A DNA stretch of 64,000 nt from Spirulina subsalsa PCC 9445 (GTDB lineage: Bacteria > Cyanobacteriota > Cyanobacteriia > Cyanobacteriales > Spirulinaceae): contig NZ_JH980292.1 of NCBI RefSeq assembly GCF_000314005.1, positions 1,622,094-1,686,093 of the forward strand, in the 5' to 3' direction. Of the stretch, positions 15,666-25,495 are shown one piece after another. A program made the translations under genes and the position numbers. The stretch's first letter is position 1. Each line of letters opens with the position of its first letter. The notes below the pieces were generated by a model. It worked only from the letters and a program-made list of their open reading frames with translations, was not told the DNA's origin and did not search any database.

Positions 15666-18179
15666 TTATTGTAGGGCGGAAAAAACCTGCCAAGCTTTGA
15701 TGAATTGTCCCTGCATGGCGGCTGCTGCGCCCTGTAGGGCTTGGATCTCCCATAAATCGGGGTTGAGGGCGGCGGCTTGATTGAGGGCTTGTTGAGCGGC
15801 TCTGGGCTGCCAACGGTAGAGGTGGACGACGGCGAGGTAGGCGTGGGCGTAGGGGTTGTTGGGGTCGAGTTGGACGACTTTTTCTAGGGCGGCGATCGCA
15901 CCTACTGCATCTTCCTGTAAAGCACGGGCGAGGGTCAAGCCATAGGCCCAGTCCAATCGGTCAGGATTTTGGCTTAAGCGGTAGGCTAAGGTTAACTCAG
16001 CTTGCCTTGTGTAGTCCTGTATGGGGTCATATTGGTTCATTTGACCAATTTGGTCAAAAATGGGGTCGAGGGCTTCTCGTCCCTCTGGGAGGTCACGGGC
16101 GAGGTGTCGCAGTTGGGTAACGAAATCCAGCGCAGGGGCGGGGAGGGGAGGACGGGTGGGGTCTAGGGTAATGGTGACAGGGGGGAAGGGGATAGGATGG
16201 GCTTCTCCGGTATCTGGGTTTAAATAGGCGACGGAGAGGCGATAATCTCCGGGGGGTAAGTCTTCTGGGGGGAACATGGCTAAGGTTTCCCGCACTTGAA
16301 AACTCTGGTCAGCCCACTGGGGGGAAGGGTGTAACATCCCGTTGCCAATGGCGCGGTCTTGGAGCCATTGCTGGCTGGGGTTTTCAAGGGCGGCCCAGGT
16401 GACTAGGACTAATCCCGATTGGAGACTTTGCCAGTCTCCTGACCATTGATAGGTGATGGGGACGGGATATCCGGGGGGGACAACGGGGGGGACTAGGACT
16501 TCATCAAGACGGAGGGAGTCTAGGGGGGAGTCTAGGGGGGTGAGGGTAATGGGGGCGGGGAGTTTATGATAGAGTTCAATCACGCTATTATCGGGGAGAG
16601 TCCAGCGTTGTTGAACCTGAAAGTTGGGGTCTTGTTGGAGTTGTTGGACGATTTGAAAACGGGGATGGTCGGGGGGATAGGTGGGGTTTTGTTGGGCGAT
16701 TAACCAATCTAGCGATCGCAAATCTTGTTCTAGATGCCGTTGTCGTTTCCCCACCTCACGAGCATAGACCTGAAAATCCGCCACAGCCCCATAGTAATTC
16801 ATCGTATTATGATTAATTGCTGGCGTGTCCATTAACATCCCCAAATTGCCCTTTTGATAGGGGGTTGTTTGGGTAATTTCGGCAATAATTTCTTCATTGG
16901 GGAACAATGGCCCCCGATAGGGATGATACCGGGCATTAGGACTCAACCATTGGGCAAAACTTTCCCCTCCCACGGGGAATAAATTCAAGATCATCAACAG
17001 CAACGTTAGCCCCCAAGTTGTCCAAGGAATCCACCGCCAACGGTTTTGAAACGCCACTAAACCATAGGCTAACATAATCGCCAATACGGGATAATAGGGC
17101 ATGACATAGCGTGAGTCTTTATTCACCAGTGCAGAACACAAGAAATAAGACCCGACCCAATACCATCCTAACCACATTAAGGGATGAGCAACCCGCAACG
17201 TAAAGGGATGAGAAAAGGCTTCTTTTTGTGGGCTTCTCACTGAGCGAATGCCTCGCAAAATTAACCCAGCAACACCGACTAATAAAAACACCCAAGTTAA
17301 GACAAAGGGCAATTCAAAAAAGTAGTGTGTCCAAGCTTCTAAGGTATCTAGAGGGGGATCTCCTTCATTAATTGCTCCTTGGGCAAAAGCCCCGGTATAA
17401 GCCCCAATGAAAAAGATCCAGTTCGTTTGATACCAAGGATAAAATAAGGCAATGGCAACCAAAAAACTCACCAATAATTGTAAGAGTCGCCCCCAACGTC
17501 GTCGCCATAGAATTTTAATCCCAATCCAAAGCAACGGAAAAAAGAGGAAAAATACCCCATTTTGTTTGGTGAGCAAATTTGCCCCTAATGTCACCCCAAA
17601 CAGCAAGCCCCATCCCCATTGTTTTTTTAACGTTTGGGCATCACACCATCTAGTTAAAGCATAAAAGCCAATTAACACAATAGCCGTCAGGGGATAGTCT
17701 AGTAAATAATCAACCCTTGTTCTATAAAGTCCGGGAATGACCACACAGAAAGCGGCCGCCCACAGTCCAACTCTGGGACTAAATAAATGTTTCCCCAGTT
17801 GATACACTGAGAACAAGAGCAAGGCAATAAACAAGATATTAACTAGGGTTGCTTGGGCTTCTCCTCGTCCAAAAAGTTGTAAAAAGGGAGCAGTGACAAT
17901 ATAAGTAAGCGGGGGATCTTTAGAGGTAAGTGACCAAAAATCATCCCACCATTTTAAGGAAAAAATCTGCATATTTTGCAGCGCATTGAGATAATTTAAC
18001 GCCCCGGTTAAACGATGGGCTTGATCCCAAGCGGGAGGGGAATGGTCTAAATTAATCCAAATCCAATCAATGACGAGATTGAGCAGGAAAATTAAGCCCC
18101 AAACTATACCAACTTTTTGCAAAATGCCAATAAAATCAGGTTTATTTTTTTCGAGGTCTTGACTGTTAGTTAAGGTCAT
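15666..18179 (-). CDS. GT39-like membrane glycosyltransferase with C-terminal TPRs
   Basis: 837 residues. The first 400 carry about ten to twelve membrane helices. The first loop contains DHSPPAWDQAHRL and then TSKDPPLTYIVTAPF, the acidic loop pattern of GT39/ArnT-type transferases that use polyprenyl-phosphate sugars on the outer face of the membrane. A soluble region of about 320 residues follows, and the end (about 730-837) has TPR-like repeats (AVGAIAALEKVVQLDPNNPY; HAYLAVVHLYRWQPRAAQQA). A TPR tail on this enzyme class suggests a partner or acceptor protein. It probably starts an operon with the two genes downstream. The acceptor is unknown. Confidence 0.82.
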   Translation of the reverse strand: MTLTNSQDLEKNKPDFIGILQKVGIVWGLIFLLNLVIDWIWINLDHSPPAWDQAHRLTGALNYLNALQNMQIFSLKWWDDFWSLTSKDPPLTYIVTAPFLQLFGRGEAQATLVNILFIALLLFSVYQLGKHLFSPRVGLWAAAFCVVIPGLYRTRVDYLLDYPLTAIVLIGFYALTRWCDAQTLKKQWGWGLLFGVTLGANLLTKQNGVFFLFFPLLWIGIKILWRRRWGRLLQLLVSFLVAIALFYPWYQTNWIFFIGAYTGAFAQGAINEGDPPLDTLEAWTHYFFELPFVLTWVFLLVGVAGLILRGIRSVRSPQKEAFSHPFTLRVAHPLMWLGWYWVGSYFLCSALVNKDSRYVMPYYPVLAIMLAYGLVAFQNRWRWIPWTTWGLTLLLMILNLFPVGGESFAQWLSPNARYHPYRGPLFPNEEIIAEITQTTPYQKGNLGMLMDTPAINHNTMNYYGAVADFQVYAREVGKRQRHLEQDLRSLDWLIAQQNPTYPPDHPRFQIVQQLQQDPNFQVQQRWTLPDNSVIELYHKLPAPITLTPLDSPLDSLRLDEVLVPPVVPPGYPVPITYQWSGDWQSLQSGLVLVTWAALENPSQQWLQDRAIGNGMLHPSPQWADQSFQVRETLAMFPPEDLPPGDYRLSVAYLNPDTGEAHPIPFPPVTITLDPTRPPLPAPALDFVTQLRHLARDLPEGREALDPIFDQIGQMNQYDPIQDYTRQAELTLAYRLSQNPDRLDWAYGLTLARALQEDAVGAIAALEKVVQLDPNNPYAHAYLAVVHLYRWQPRAAQQALNQAAALNPDLWEIQALQGAAAAMQGQFIKAWQVFSALQ

Positions 18180-18572
18180 GGTTCAGGATATAATGATCTA
18201 GGATATAGCAAGAGTTTTTGAGCAGAAATAATATTTTCAGTCAAGATTTTTAGTTAAGATTTTTAGTTAAGGCGTAGGGTGCGTCAGAAGGAATAACTTC
18301 GGTAACAAACGAATCCCTAAAATCCTGACGCACCATCTTTCACAACAAATTAGACAAGACCATTTATGGGGTAGTCAGTTGTGGATACAACCGCATTTTC
18401 CCTATTACCCGACCTTAACGAGAAAACCAAGGGCTTAACTTGTCAAGATTAGGTGTTAACAGGCTAGAGTCTCCCGGTTCATTTTAACGACAACCTTACC
18501 CTATAGCAAGGTTCCAGCATTCGTCAACCCATTACAATGGAGTTGGGAGATTCAAGAGGAGTTAAGTCTAGC
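18180..18572. repeat. intergenic region with small inverted-repeat element
   Basis: A 57-bp element at 18278-18334 has perfect ends GGTGCGTCAG and CTGACGCACC; similar GTGCGTCAG elements are frequent in cyanobacteria. A short direct repeat of TTTTTAGTTAAG lies just before it. A palindromic CTTAACTTGTCAAG occurs at 18434-18447, shared with 11122, 52115 and 53758. No gene is seen. Confidence 0.6.
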
Positions 18573-19262
18573 ATGATTGATCTAGAGCTACCCCCATCCA
18601 ATGAGGTCAATGTTGAAGCACTGTCTGAGATATTCAAGAGTACAACCAATTCCTACAAGTATTTATTCTTTTTGTCAATTCTAGATATTTTGAAACGAGA
18701 GCAGTTTAGGGGTGTCTCTCCCCTAAGCTTTGAGGATATTTTTGTAGAAATGCTGGTCAATGCTTGGTATCCTCATCATTATTTTACACTTTCTTTGGGG
18801 ATACGGGATACCATAGGGCGAAAATTAGACGCTCTGAAATTGGGGAGGATTGAACGGATTGCAAATTTTACAACGTCGGATAAGTCTCAGTTAAGGCAAG
18901 CCATTCGGGAGAATGATCTGGAGCCAATTATTACAGATTTAAAGAAAAACGTACCGTTTCGACTGATTCGACCCTTTTTAATTGAAAAGTTACGCCAATT
19001 TGATGTTAATTATCAAGTTGTCCAAGAAACGCCCAGAATTGCAGACCTGTATTTTGAAACCTATAAGCCTTTGTATAAATTTAATGGGATAACGTTTCAA
19101 GAATGTGATGCTATTCTGTTTCATCCCGCTTGGCTCAATTATTTAAGGGTGAATTATACCATTATTCGAGGCTGGGCTGATTGGGAATGGTTGGATTATA
19201 TGCAGAGGCAAAACCCAACTGTTCATAATTTAGCGGGCAAACTATTTGTACCAGAATCCTAA
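18573..19262 (+). pseudogene. truncated HNH-endonuclease-family protein (N-terminal part only)
   Basis: 229 residues from ATG 18573, preceded by AGAGGAG; an upstream ATG at 18537 lacks a good site. The text resembles the N-terminal half of a large family annotated as HNH endonuclease domain protein: TNSYKYLFFLSILDILKRE, EMLVNAWYPHHYFTLSLG, and near the end YMQRQNPTVHNLAGKLF. In that family the HNH domain with its DHFxPW-type motif follows such a segment. Here the frame stops at 19262 and no HNH residue is present before the next gene. A mobile element begins 8 bp later. I therefore read it as a decayed gene. Family assignment is from memory; the protein could also be a stand-alone variant. 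Confidence 0.55.
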
Positions 19263-19270
19263 GCTAGTTA

Positions 19271-19632
19271 GGGTCTGCTGAATATCCATCTAATCACTGT
19301 TAGTAGGACTTTTAGCCGTTTATACCAAATTAAATAGACTTGAGGGCAAAAACCTGAATTTCCCCTGTTCCTTCCCGTTCCCTGTTCCCTTGACTTCTAA
19401 CAGCGAGAAACTACAAGGTTTTAGTAATAAATCATCAAAAAGGCTTGCCTTTTTCCGATTCCCCCTGTTCCCTGTGGTCAGTGTATCTCGACTTCGCTTG
19501 CTACGCAACGCTACGCGAACGATATCCGCTTAGTCAAACTATTCCTCGTTCCCTGTTTCTCACGCGGAGTAAAATTATATTGCTACGCAACGCTTTGCGT
19601 TCGCGGAGCGTCACGAAGTGAACAGCAAGCCC
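19271..19632. mobile_element. MITE-like element with TAGTTA flanking direct repeats
   Basis: 362 bp starting GGGTCTGCTGAATATCC and ending GTGAACAGCAAGCCC; the ends are imperfect inverted repeats (GGGTCTGCTG against GGGCTTGCTG). The direct repeat TAGTTA occurs at 19265-19270 and again at 19633-19638, as expected for a target duplication. The interior contains CTGTTCCC-type short repeats, the palindrome AAAAAGGCTTGCCTTTTT, and GCGTAGC/GAAGCG units. There is no coding capacity. Homologous copies lie at 34465-34721 and 10971-11100. Confidence 0.75.
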
Positions 19633-19635
19633 TAG

Positions 19636-21018
19636 TTAATTAACAGAAAATAACCAGAGATAAACTTGTGCTAGATTTCTCATCATATCATGAGGATAAG
19701 CCTGCAATACATACCCTAACCATAGATAAAAATTGAGCAAAATTAATAATCCTAGGATGGCATATCCTTGTTTAACTTGTGTCAACGAGGGGGAGTAGGA
19801 TTGGAAAGTTAAGGCTGCACCAAATCCCAATAAGGGTAAAGTTTCAATAAAGGCACGGTGTCCAAAGGAGTCGCCAAAATTGCCCCAACTGCCATTGATG
19901 GCAACTAAGGCAAAAAAGGCGATTAAGATTGTTATAAAATAGCCTCGGTATGGTTTTAGTTTAACCAAACCCATTATGTTAATGGTAACTAGGAGTAAGT
20001 AAAGGGGATGGTACAGGAATAAACCGTAGCTATTGCCCCAGAGAACTAAAAATAGTCCCTCAATTCCTTGTTTAAATTCTTCATTTTTATAAGGATAAAT
20101 TACCCATTCTCCCCAGAGTAACCAGAGCGCGATTTTTTGCAGAGAGACGGTCATTAAAAAAGTGAGACTAGCGCAGATAAAATTTAACTTTGATTTCAGT
20201 AGTTTTAGGTTAAAAAATAAGATAAACGGCAAGAAAACGACATGGGTATTGCGCACTAAAACGAGTAATCCTGAAAGTAAGCCTAAGACGATTGCTTGTA
20301 AAAAACGGGTTTTATCCTTGCCCAGTTTCAATAACTCTGGCGAGAGATTATTCTCAGATGGCTTTATCTGTTCACTAGGGAAAGGTTGACCTTCCTCCGA
20401 TGGCATCTGGGGGATAGGTTGACGAGTCCCTAACCAGAGTAGGAGATTTAAAACGGCTACCCCTGCCCCATGCGCCATTGTAGATTGTTTGGCGTAATAG
20501 TGAATTAAGTTAGTGCTTAAAAGTAAGGCAATGGAGACAGTAGCCGCAAGGGATTCATTCACCCCAAAACGTCGCAAACTGTGATAAAATAAAGCAAAAC
20601 TGCCAATAACAAAGGCGGTGAGAGAAATGGCGACGGATAGCTGATAGGGGGAACTAATTCCATCGGCGGGGAAGGGGGTTAGGACGGCGATAAAATGACC
20701 AAGCAAGAAGCCCGGAATTTCTATAATAGCTAGACCAATGGGGTACTTATTATGAACCAATCCTTTGGGGGTAATAATCAGTTCTGGGGCGGGGTCTGGG
20801 TCATAGAGTAAGGGGAAATCATTGCTAAAATCTAAATCGCCATCGATAAAAAGCGATCGCACCCAAGAATAATATCCATTGCCATCACTGACAATCAGAT
20901 GAGGAGAGTCGCCCAATTGGGTGGTTAAAAACAGCAAGCCCACAGACCCCAGAAAAATTAGCCCCAAAATCCCATAGAATAGATTGCGCCTCATGGCTAT
21001 AGTGTTGGTGTGGTTCAT
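19636..21018 (-). CDS. polytopic membrane protein, glycosyltransferase-like
   Basis: About 460 residues from ATG 21018 (or 20994); the open frame extends further upstream but without hydrophobic or conserved features. Ten or more membrane helices are predicted. The first loop has SDGNGYYSWVRSLFIDGDLD and later HNKYPIGLAIIEIPGFLLGH, reminiscent of the acidic first loop of GT-C-fold glycosyltransferases. No clear DxD or ExD motif assigns a family. The stop codon abuts the TAGTTA repeat flanking the mobile element at 19271-19632. Function unknown beyond a likely role in envelope glycan assembly. Confidence 0.65.
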   Translation of the reverse strand: MNHTNTIAMRRNLFYGILGLIFLGSVGLLFLTTQLGDSPHLIVSDGNGYYSWVRSLFIDGDLDFSNDFPLLYDPDPAPELIITPKGLVHNKYPIGLAIIEIPGFLLGHFIAVLTPFPADGISSPYQLSVAISLTAFVIGSFALFYHSLRRFGVNESLAATVSIALLLSTNLIHYYAKQSTMAHGAGVAVLNLLLWLGTRQPIPQMPSEEGQPFPSEQIKPSENNLSPELLKLGKDKTRFLQAIVLGLLSGLLVLVRNTHVVFLPFILFFNLKLLKSKLNFICASLTFLMTVSLQKIALWLLWGEWVIYPYKNEEFKQGIEGLFLVLWGNSYGLFLYHPLYLLLVTINIMGLVKLKPYRGYFITILIAFFALVAINGSWGNFGDSFGHRAFIETLPLLGFGAALTFQSYSPSLTQVKQGYAILGLLILLNFYLWLGYVLQAYPHDMMRNLAQVYLWLFSVN

Positions 21019-21253
21019 CACTGATTCCGGTGTATTGCTGGTGTATCTGCCCAACTCACGGGAACGGGCGAAGGTCATTCCCCTGAATCCAGATGTAAGA
21101 TAGAGTATCCTAGAAGTTCTCCAAGTCGCTCGTTTAAGTCGCTGGTTGTGCGCTTCCTGAGTCACGCTGACCGTTAGCGAAGACTGACCTAGGCAGCACA
21201 CCCGAACAGCCCCCTAACCTAGATAAACCCCCCAAGCTTCTAACGTCAAGACC

Positions 21254-23326
21254 ATGACCTCCATCCTCGAACAACTCAAAACCCAATTTACACAAGCCCT
21301 CGTGGCCGCCTTTGGTGAGGAAATGGTCACACAAGACCCCCTCATTGCCCCCACCAATAACCCCAAATTCGGCGACTATCAATGTAACGTCGCCCTCACC
21401 CTCGCCAAACCCCTCCAACAAAAACCCCGGGACATCGCCCAAACCCTCATCAACCATCTCCAACTACAAGAGATGTGTGAACCCCCCGAAATAGCCGGCC
21501 CGGGGTTTATTAACCTCACCCTCAAACCCCAATACCTCGCCCAACACCTCACCACCCTCCAACAAGACCCCCGTCTAGGCGTAGAAACTGCCAAACACCC
21601 CCAGAAAGTCATCGTAGACTTTTCTAGCCCCAACATCGCCAAAGAAATGCACGTCGGGCATCTCCGGTCTACCATCATCGGCGACAGCATCGCCCGCATC
21701 CTTGAATTTCGCGGTCACGACGTTCTCCGTCTTAACCATGTCGGCGACTGGGGAACTCAATTCGGGATGCTGATTGCTTACCTGCGGGAAGCCTATCCCG
21801 AAGCCCTCACCACCGCCAACGCCCTTGATTTAGGGGATTTAGTCACCCTCTACCGCCAAGCCAAACAACGGTTTGACGAAGACGAAGACTTCCGAGAAAT
21901 CGCCCGCCAAGAGGTGGTAAACCTCCAAGCGGGGGCAGAAGATAGCCGCCACGCTTGGCAACTGCTTTGTAACCAATCCCGCAAAGAATTTCAAGCCATT
22001 TACGACGCACTCGACATTAAACTCCAAGAACGGGGGGAATCCTTCTATAATCCCCTCCTCCCCGGCGTTGTAGAAACCCTCGAAACCTCTGGCATCCTCG
22101 CCGAAGACCAGGGGGCAAAATGCGTCTTTCTCGACGGTTTCAGTAACAAAGAAGGGAATCCCCTCCCCCTCATTGTCCAGAAATCCGACGGAGGCTACAA
22201 CTACGCCACCACCGACCTAGCCGCCCTCCAGTACCGCATCCGCCAAGACGAAGCCGAACGGATTATTTACGTCACCGATGCCGGACAGGCCAACCACTTC
22301 ACCCAAGTTTTCCAAGTGGCCAAAAAAGCGGGAATCTTGCCGGAACAGGTGGAAGTGGTTCATGTTCCCTTCGGTTTAGTCCAAGGAGAAGACGGGAAAA
22401 AACTCAAAACCCGTTCCGGTGAAACGGTGCGTCTGCGCGACCTCCTCGACGAAGCCGTAGACCGCGCCTATCAAGACCTTGACCAACGTCTAGAAACGGA
22501 AAACCGCCCCGAGGACGAAGACTTTAAGCATCATGTCGCCCAGGTGATTGGTTTAAGTGCGGTGAAATATGCCGACCTCAGCCAAAACCGCACCAGTAAC
22601 TATGTGTTTAGTTACAACAAAATGCTTGCCCTCCAAGGCAATACTTCCCCTTATCTTCTCTATGCCTACGTTCGCATTCAAGGCATTAGTCGCAAAGGGA
22701 ACATTGATTTTAGCCAGTTGAGTGGGGCGCGCAAGATAAGCAAACCTCTGACCCAACTCAATTGGAAACCGCTTCTTTGGGCATTTCTCGCCCTGTTGGT
22801 GGGTTTTCTAGGCGTTGATATCACCGTGCGGATTTACCGGGAACTCCATTCGATTCCTCTCCTCCCTTCTATTTTCCAACTGACGGGCTTTTTCTATACG
22901 CTTTGGTTTATTTATAACCGTTTGTTGTTCCAGAAAGACCGGAAAAAACTGTGGCAGGATGTTCAGGAAACGAAAGAAATCGTTTTAGGAGAACCCCAAC
23001 CTCCGGCGCTTCCGGTGGTTGCGGTGGTTGATAAACCCACGCCGGGGGGGATTCTCTTAGAGGCTGAAGCGGAATTAAATTTGGCTAAACATTTGCTGCA
23101 ACTGAGCGATATTTTGCAAGAAGTTGAGCGGGATTTATTACCAAATCGGTTATGTCAATATCTCTATGAATTGAGCCAAAAATTTAATCAATTCTTTGAA
23201 CAATGTCCGGTGTTAAAAGCGGAAGAACCGGTGCGGACTTCTCGTTTAATGCTGTGTAATTTGACGGCAGAAACGTTACGGTTAGGGTTATCGTTGTTAG
23301 GAATTCCGGTTTTAGAACGGATGTAG
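21254..23326 (+). CDS. argS: arginyl-tRNA synthetase with internal CAAD-like transmembrane domain
   Basis: 690 residues, about 100 longer than usual. The class I ArgRS core is intact: N-terminal ADD domain, HIGH-type motif HVGH at about 133-136 inside [30 protein letters not shown] as the KMSKS equivalent, and an anticodon-binding domain ending [10 protein letters not shown]. Between [10 protein letters not shown] (about 485) and [17 protein letters not shown] (about 597) is an insert with two hydrophobic helices: [19 protein letters not shown] and a second in [20 protein letters not shown], followed by basic [19 protein letters not shown]. This matches the CAAD domain that anchors some cyanobacterial synthetases to thylakoid membranes. 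A Pro-rich linker follows it. Charging of tRNA-Arg should be retained. Confidence 0.93.
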   Translation: MTSILEQLKTQFTQALVAAFGEEMVTQDPLIAPTNNPKFGDYQCNVALTLAKPLQQKPRDIAQTLINHLQLQEMCEPPEIAGPGFINLTLKPQYLAQHLTTLQQDPRLGVETAKHPQKVIVDFSSPNIAKEMHVGHLRSTIIGDSIARILEFRGHDVLRLNHVGDWGTQFGMLIAYLREAYPEALTTANALDLGDLVTLYRQAKQRFDEDEDFREIARQEVVNLQAGAEDSRHAWQLLCNQSRKEFQAIYDALDIKLQERGESFYNPLLPGVVETLETSGILAEDQGAKCVFLDGFSNKEGNPLPLIVQKSDGGYNYATTDLAALQYRIRQDEAERIIYVTDAGQANHFTQVFQVAKKAGILPEQVEVVHVPFGLVQGEDGKKLKTRSGETVRLRDLLDEAVDRAYQDLDQRLETENRPEDEDFKHHVAQVIGLSAVKYADLSQNRTSNYVFSYNKMLALQGNTSPYLLYAYVRIQGISRKGNIDFSQLSGARKISKPLTQLNWKPLLWAFLALLVGFLGVDITVRIYRELHSIPLLPSIFQLTGFFYTLWFIYNRLLFQKDRKKLWQDVQETKEIVLGEPQPPALPVVAVVDKPTPGGILLEAEAELNLAKHLLQLSDILQEVERDLLPNRLCQYLYELSQKFNQFFEQCPVLKAEEPVRTSRLMLCNLTAETLRLGLSLLGIPVLERM

Positions 23327-23486
23327 TCTGAAGGATTGCTGGGCGACCGAAGTGGCATTAATCTTTAAAGCTGCTAAAGCTCGCAATCCTCAATTCTTTT
23401 GTTCTCTATAGTCTGAGCTAAAACGGCTATTTATTTCTTGAATAGTCTAAGGCTCAGTCTAATGTCCACCTAAAAAGGCTCGACTA

Positions 23487-24374
23487 ATGACCATTGGAAT
23501 GCACTCCCCCTTTCGTTATCCCGGAGGAAAGTTTTATGCTAGAAAACTTATTCTAGAACATATTCCAGAGCATGAAAATTATGTAGAGCCTTTTGCTGGA
23601 GGAGCTTCGATCTTTTTTGCCAAAGACAAGGTTAAATACAATTGGCTTAATGATATTGACGAGGAATTAATCAATTGTTTTCTGATGATTCGAGATTATC
23701 CAGAGGAGTTAATCGAAAAGTTACAGGGAGAAAAGGCTACGAAGGAGCGTCACTATTTTTATAAACATGACTATTCGGCACAAAATGATTTAGAGCGTGC
23801 TACCCGTTGGTATTATCTCAACAGAACATCCTATTCAGGCATTATGAAAGCAGAAAGCTGTTACTGGGGATATGGGGAAAAATATAGTATGCGACCGGAG
23901 AATTGGGGTAGAAATATCCTGAGAACTTCTGAAAAGTTACAAGGTGTTAAACTCACTCATCTTGATTTTGAAAAAGTTTTTGAAAATTTACCTAAAAATA
24001 CCTTTTTATTTGTCGATCCCCCTTATTTTAGCGCGAGACAAGATAATTTTTATACTCACTTTTTTTGTCAAGAAGATCATATCCGTTTATGCCAAACTTT
24101 AAAAAAATATAGTGATCAGGTAAGGTTTTTACTGACCTACGATAATGTGCCTGAGATTCGGGGTTTATATCAGTGGACGGACAATATATATGACAGAGAA
24201 TGGAATTATACCATTGGCAGGACAGATGATCAAAAAAAGATAACACGAGCAAAATCTAGACTTGAAAATAATAAAGGCAGTCGATACAAAGGCAAGGAGG
24301 TTTTTATAACAAATTATTCACATAAAATAACTGAAAAAAACGTCGAGTTTGTTCAGCTATGTCTACCTTTATAA
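23487..24374 (+). CDS. D12-class DNA adenine-N6 methyltransferase (type II RM)
   Basis: 295 residues. Alpha-class N6-adenine methylase motifs in order: PFRYPGGKFYARK (motif X, AdoMet side), YVEPFAGGASIFF (motif I), NDIDEELINCF, NRTSYSGIMKAE, and FLFVDPPYF (motif IV, catalytic DPPY). This is the D12/Dam-like family of type II methylases. The gene is markedly AT-rich compared with argS before it, which suggests acquisition by transfer. It faces the HTH-endonuclease gene tail to tail with 3 bp between stops, so I take the pair as one restriction-modification system. Recognition sequence cannot be deduced. Confidence 0.9.
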   Translation: MTIGMHSPFRYPGGKFYARKLILEHIPEHENYVEPFAGGASIFFAKDKVKYNWLNDIDEELINCFLMIRDYPEELIEKLQGEKATKERHYFYKHDYSAQNDLERATRWYYLNRTSYSGIMKAESCYWGYGEKYSMRPENWGRNILRTSEKLQGVKLTHLDFEKVFENLPKNTFLFVDPPYFSARQDNFYTHFFCQEDHIRLCQTLKKYSDQVRFLLTYDNVPEIRGLYQWTDNIYDREWNYTIGRTDDQKKITRAKSRLENNKGSRYKGKEVFITNYSHKITEKNVEFVQLCLPL

Positions 24375-24377
24375 ACG

Positions 24378-25433
24378 CTAGAGAAAACTTTCGAGCAATG
24401 GCAAACAGTCTGACAGCTTAAACCAAGGCGGCAAAACATTACCAGTGGCTAAATCAAAGGAAATGATGGGATAGTTGGGAATAAAACCACAATTATAAGG
24501 ATTTTGGCATTTTCTACGAGTGCAGACAATGCCGTTGTTGGCGCAAGTCGTAATATCTTGGGAACGTGCTATATAAATTTGTTGAAAGGCAAGATTGCGC
24601 TGAATTTCTGCTTGTTCTATGTTTAATTCATTGGCACTGAACAGGATGTTAAAAAACTCTGTGGCACTCGTTTTAGGCTGCCACTCATATAAACCTGTGT
24701 TGGAATCGGTCACATAAAAAGCATTCGCAATAGATGTTACAACAATGTCAAAATCTGTCTGTCTATACTGATCATTATGGATTTTTAGACTGTCTTCAGA
24801 AACCCCAAGCTTTGGGGCTAAAACTGTAACTTTTTTCTCTCCTAGTGTTCTGCTTCTCATGCACTTTACATCAATTTGAAAATAACGTTTATTATTTTCT
24901 CTAACAACTCTATATCTACCCTTTGCCGCTAATTTACATTCAATGGTGATTTTGGTTTTGGTAGGGAGATGAGTCATGGTAATATCTTCATCGAGATGTC
25001 CAAATTGAGGATTTAATACGAGCTTATTGACCTGCCATTGTGTGCCTGCTAAAAAATCTAAAAATTGGGCTAAAGTTGAAAATTCAAAGGATTTTCCTCG
25101 AATCATTGGTAGCACTTTAGGATCTTGAAGGATTGCAGGAAGATTAGTTACTTCAATATTATATTTGTGACAAATCCTAATTAATTCTTCTGCCCAATCC
25201 TCTGCTAATTCACTATGACTGAATAAATGAGCAATGCTAATATTTAAAGCATTCGCTATTTTAGCTATATTCAACAAAGTAATATTTTTTTCAGCCCGTT
25301 CAACCATGCCAATATAGGTTCTATGAACATTGGCTTTTTCTGCTAATTCTTCTTGAGACAAACCTTGCTCTAATCGTTTGGCTCTCACCTTTTCCCCAAA
25401 CTGTATGAGGATTAACTTATTCACGCTGGGCAA
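24378..25433 (-). CDS. XRE-type HTH fused to PD-(D/E)XK-like restriction endonuclease
   Basis: 351 residues, start TTG 25433 or GTG 25424; no ATG fits ahead of the HTH. Residues about 10-72 are an XRE helix-turn-helix (VRAKRLEQGLSQEELAEKA, VHRTYIGMVERAEKNITLLN) of the kind found in RM controller (C) proteins. The remainder contains GHLDEDITMTHLPTKTKI then TIECKLAAKGRYRVV, which fits a D-(x)n-ExK nuclease core. A four-cysteine patch (CANNGIVC, TRRKC, QNPYNC) near 308-325 may bind zinc. The gene is AT-rich. Two ACTATAGT palindromes lie about 40 bp upstream. The convergent methylase is the natural partner. The endonuclease role is inferred from motif and context. Confidence 0.75.
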   Translation of the reverse strand: MPSVNKLILIQFGEKVRAKRLEQGLSQEELAEKANVHRTYIGMVERAEKNITLLNIAKIANALNISIAHLFSHSELAEDWAEELIRICHKYNIEVTNLPAILQDPKVLPMIRGKSFEFSTLAQFLDFLAGTQWQVNKLVLNPQFGHLDEDITMTHLPTKTKITIECKLAAKGRYRVVRENNKRYFQIDVKCMRSRTLGEKKVTVLAPKLGVSEDSLKIHNDQYRQTDFDIVVTSIANAFYVTDSNTGLYEWQPKTSATEFFNILFSANELNIEQAEIQRNLAFQQIYIARSQDITTCANNGIVCTRRKCQNPYNCGFIPNYPIISFDLATGNVLPPWFKLSDCLPLLESFL

Positions 25434-25472
25434 AACTTGATGTATGGACGGTAGAAAGATAGCGTTTTACAG

Positions 25473-25495
25473 ACTATAGTTCTACATACTATAGT
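25473..25495 (-). promoter_or_regulatory. C-box-like operator of the HTH-endonuclease gene
   Basis: Two copies of the palindrome ACTATAGT at 25473-25480 and 25488-25495, centres 15 bp apart. They resemble the paired GACTnnnAGTC-type boxes bound by RM controller proteins. Each contains TATAGT, so the operator may overlap the -10 element. The start codon is 40 bp downstream on the minus strand. The remaining 25496-25648 stretch shows no gene. Confidence 0.6.

Noticed and set aside
19262-19271. Idea that the mobile element at 19271 itself truncated the HNH-family gene
   Set aside because: The stop codon TAA at 19260-19262 precedes the TAGTTA flank, so joining the flanks does not restore a longer frame.
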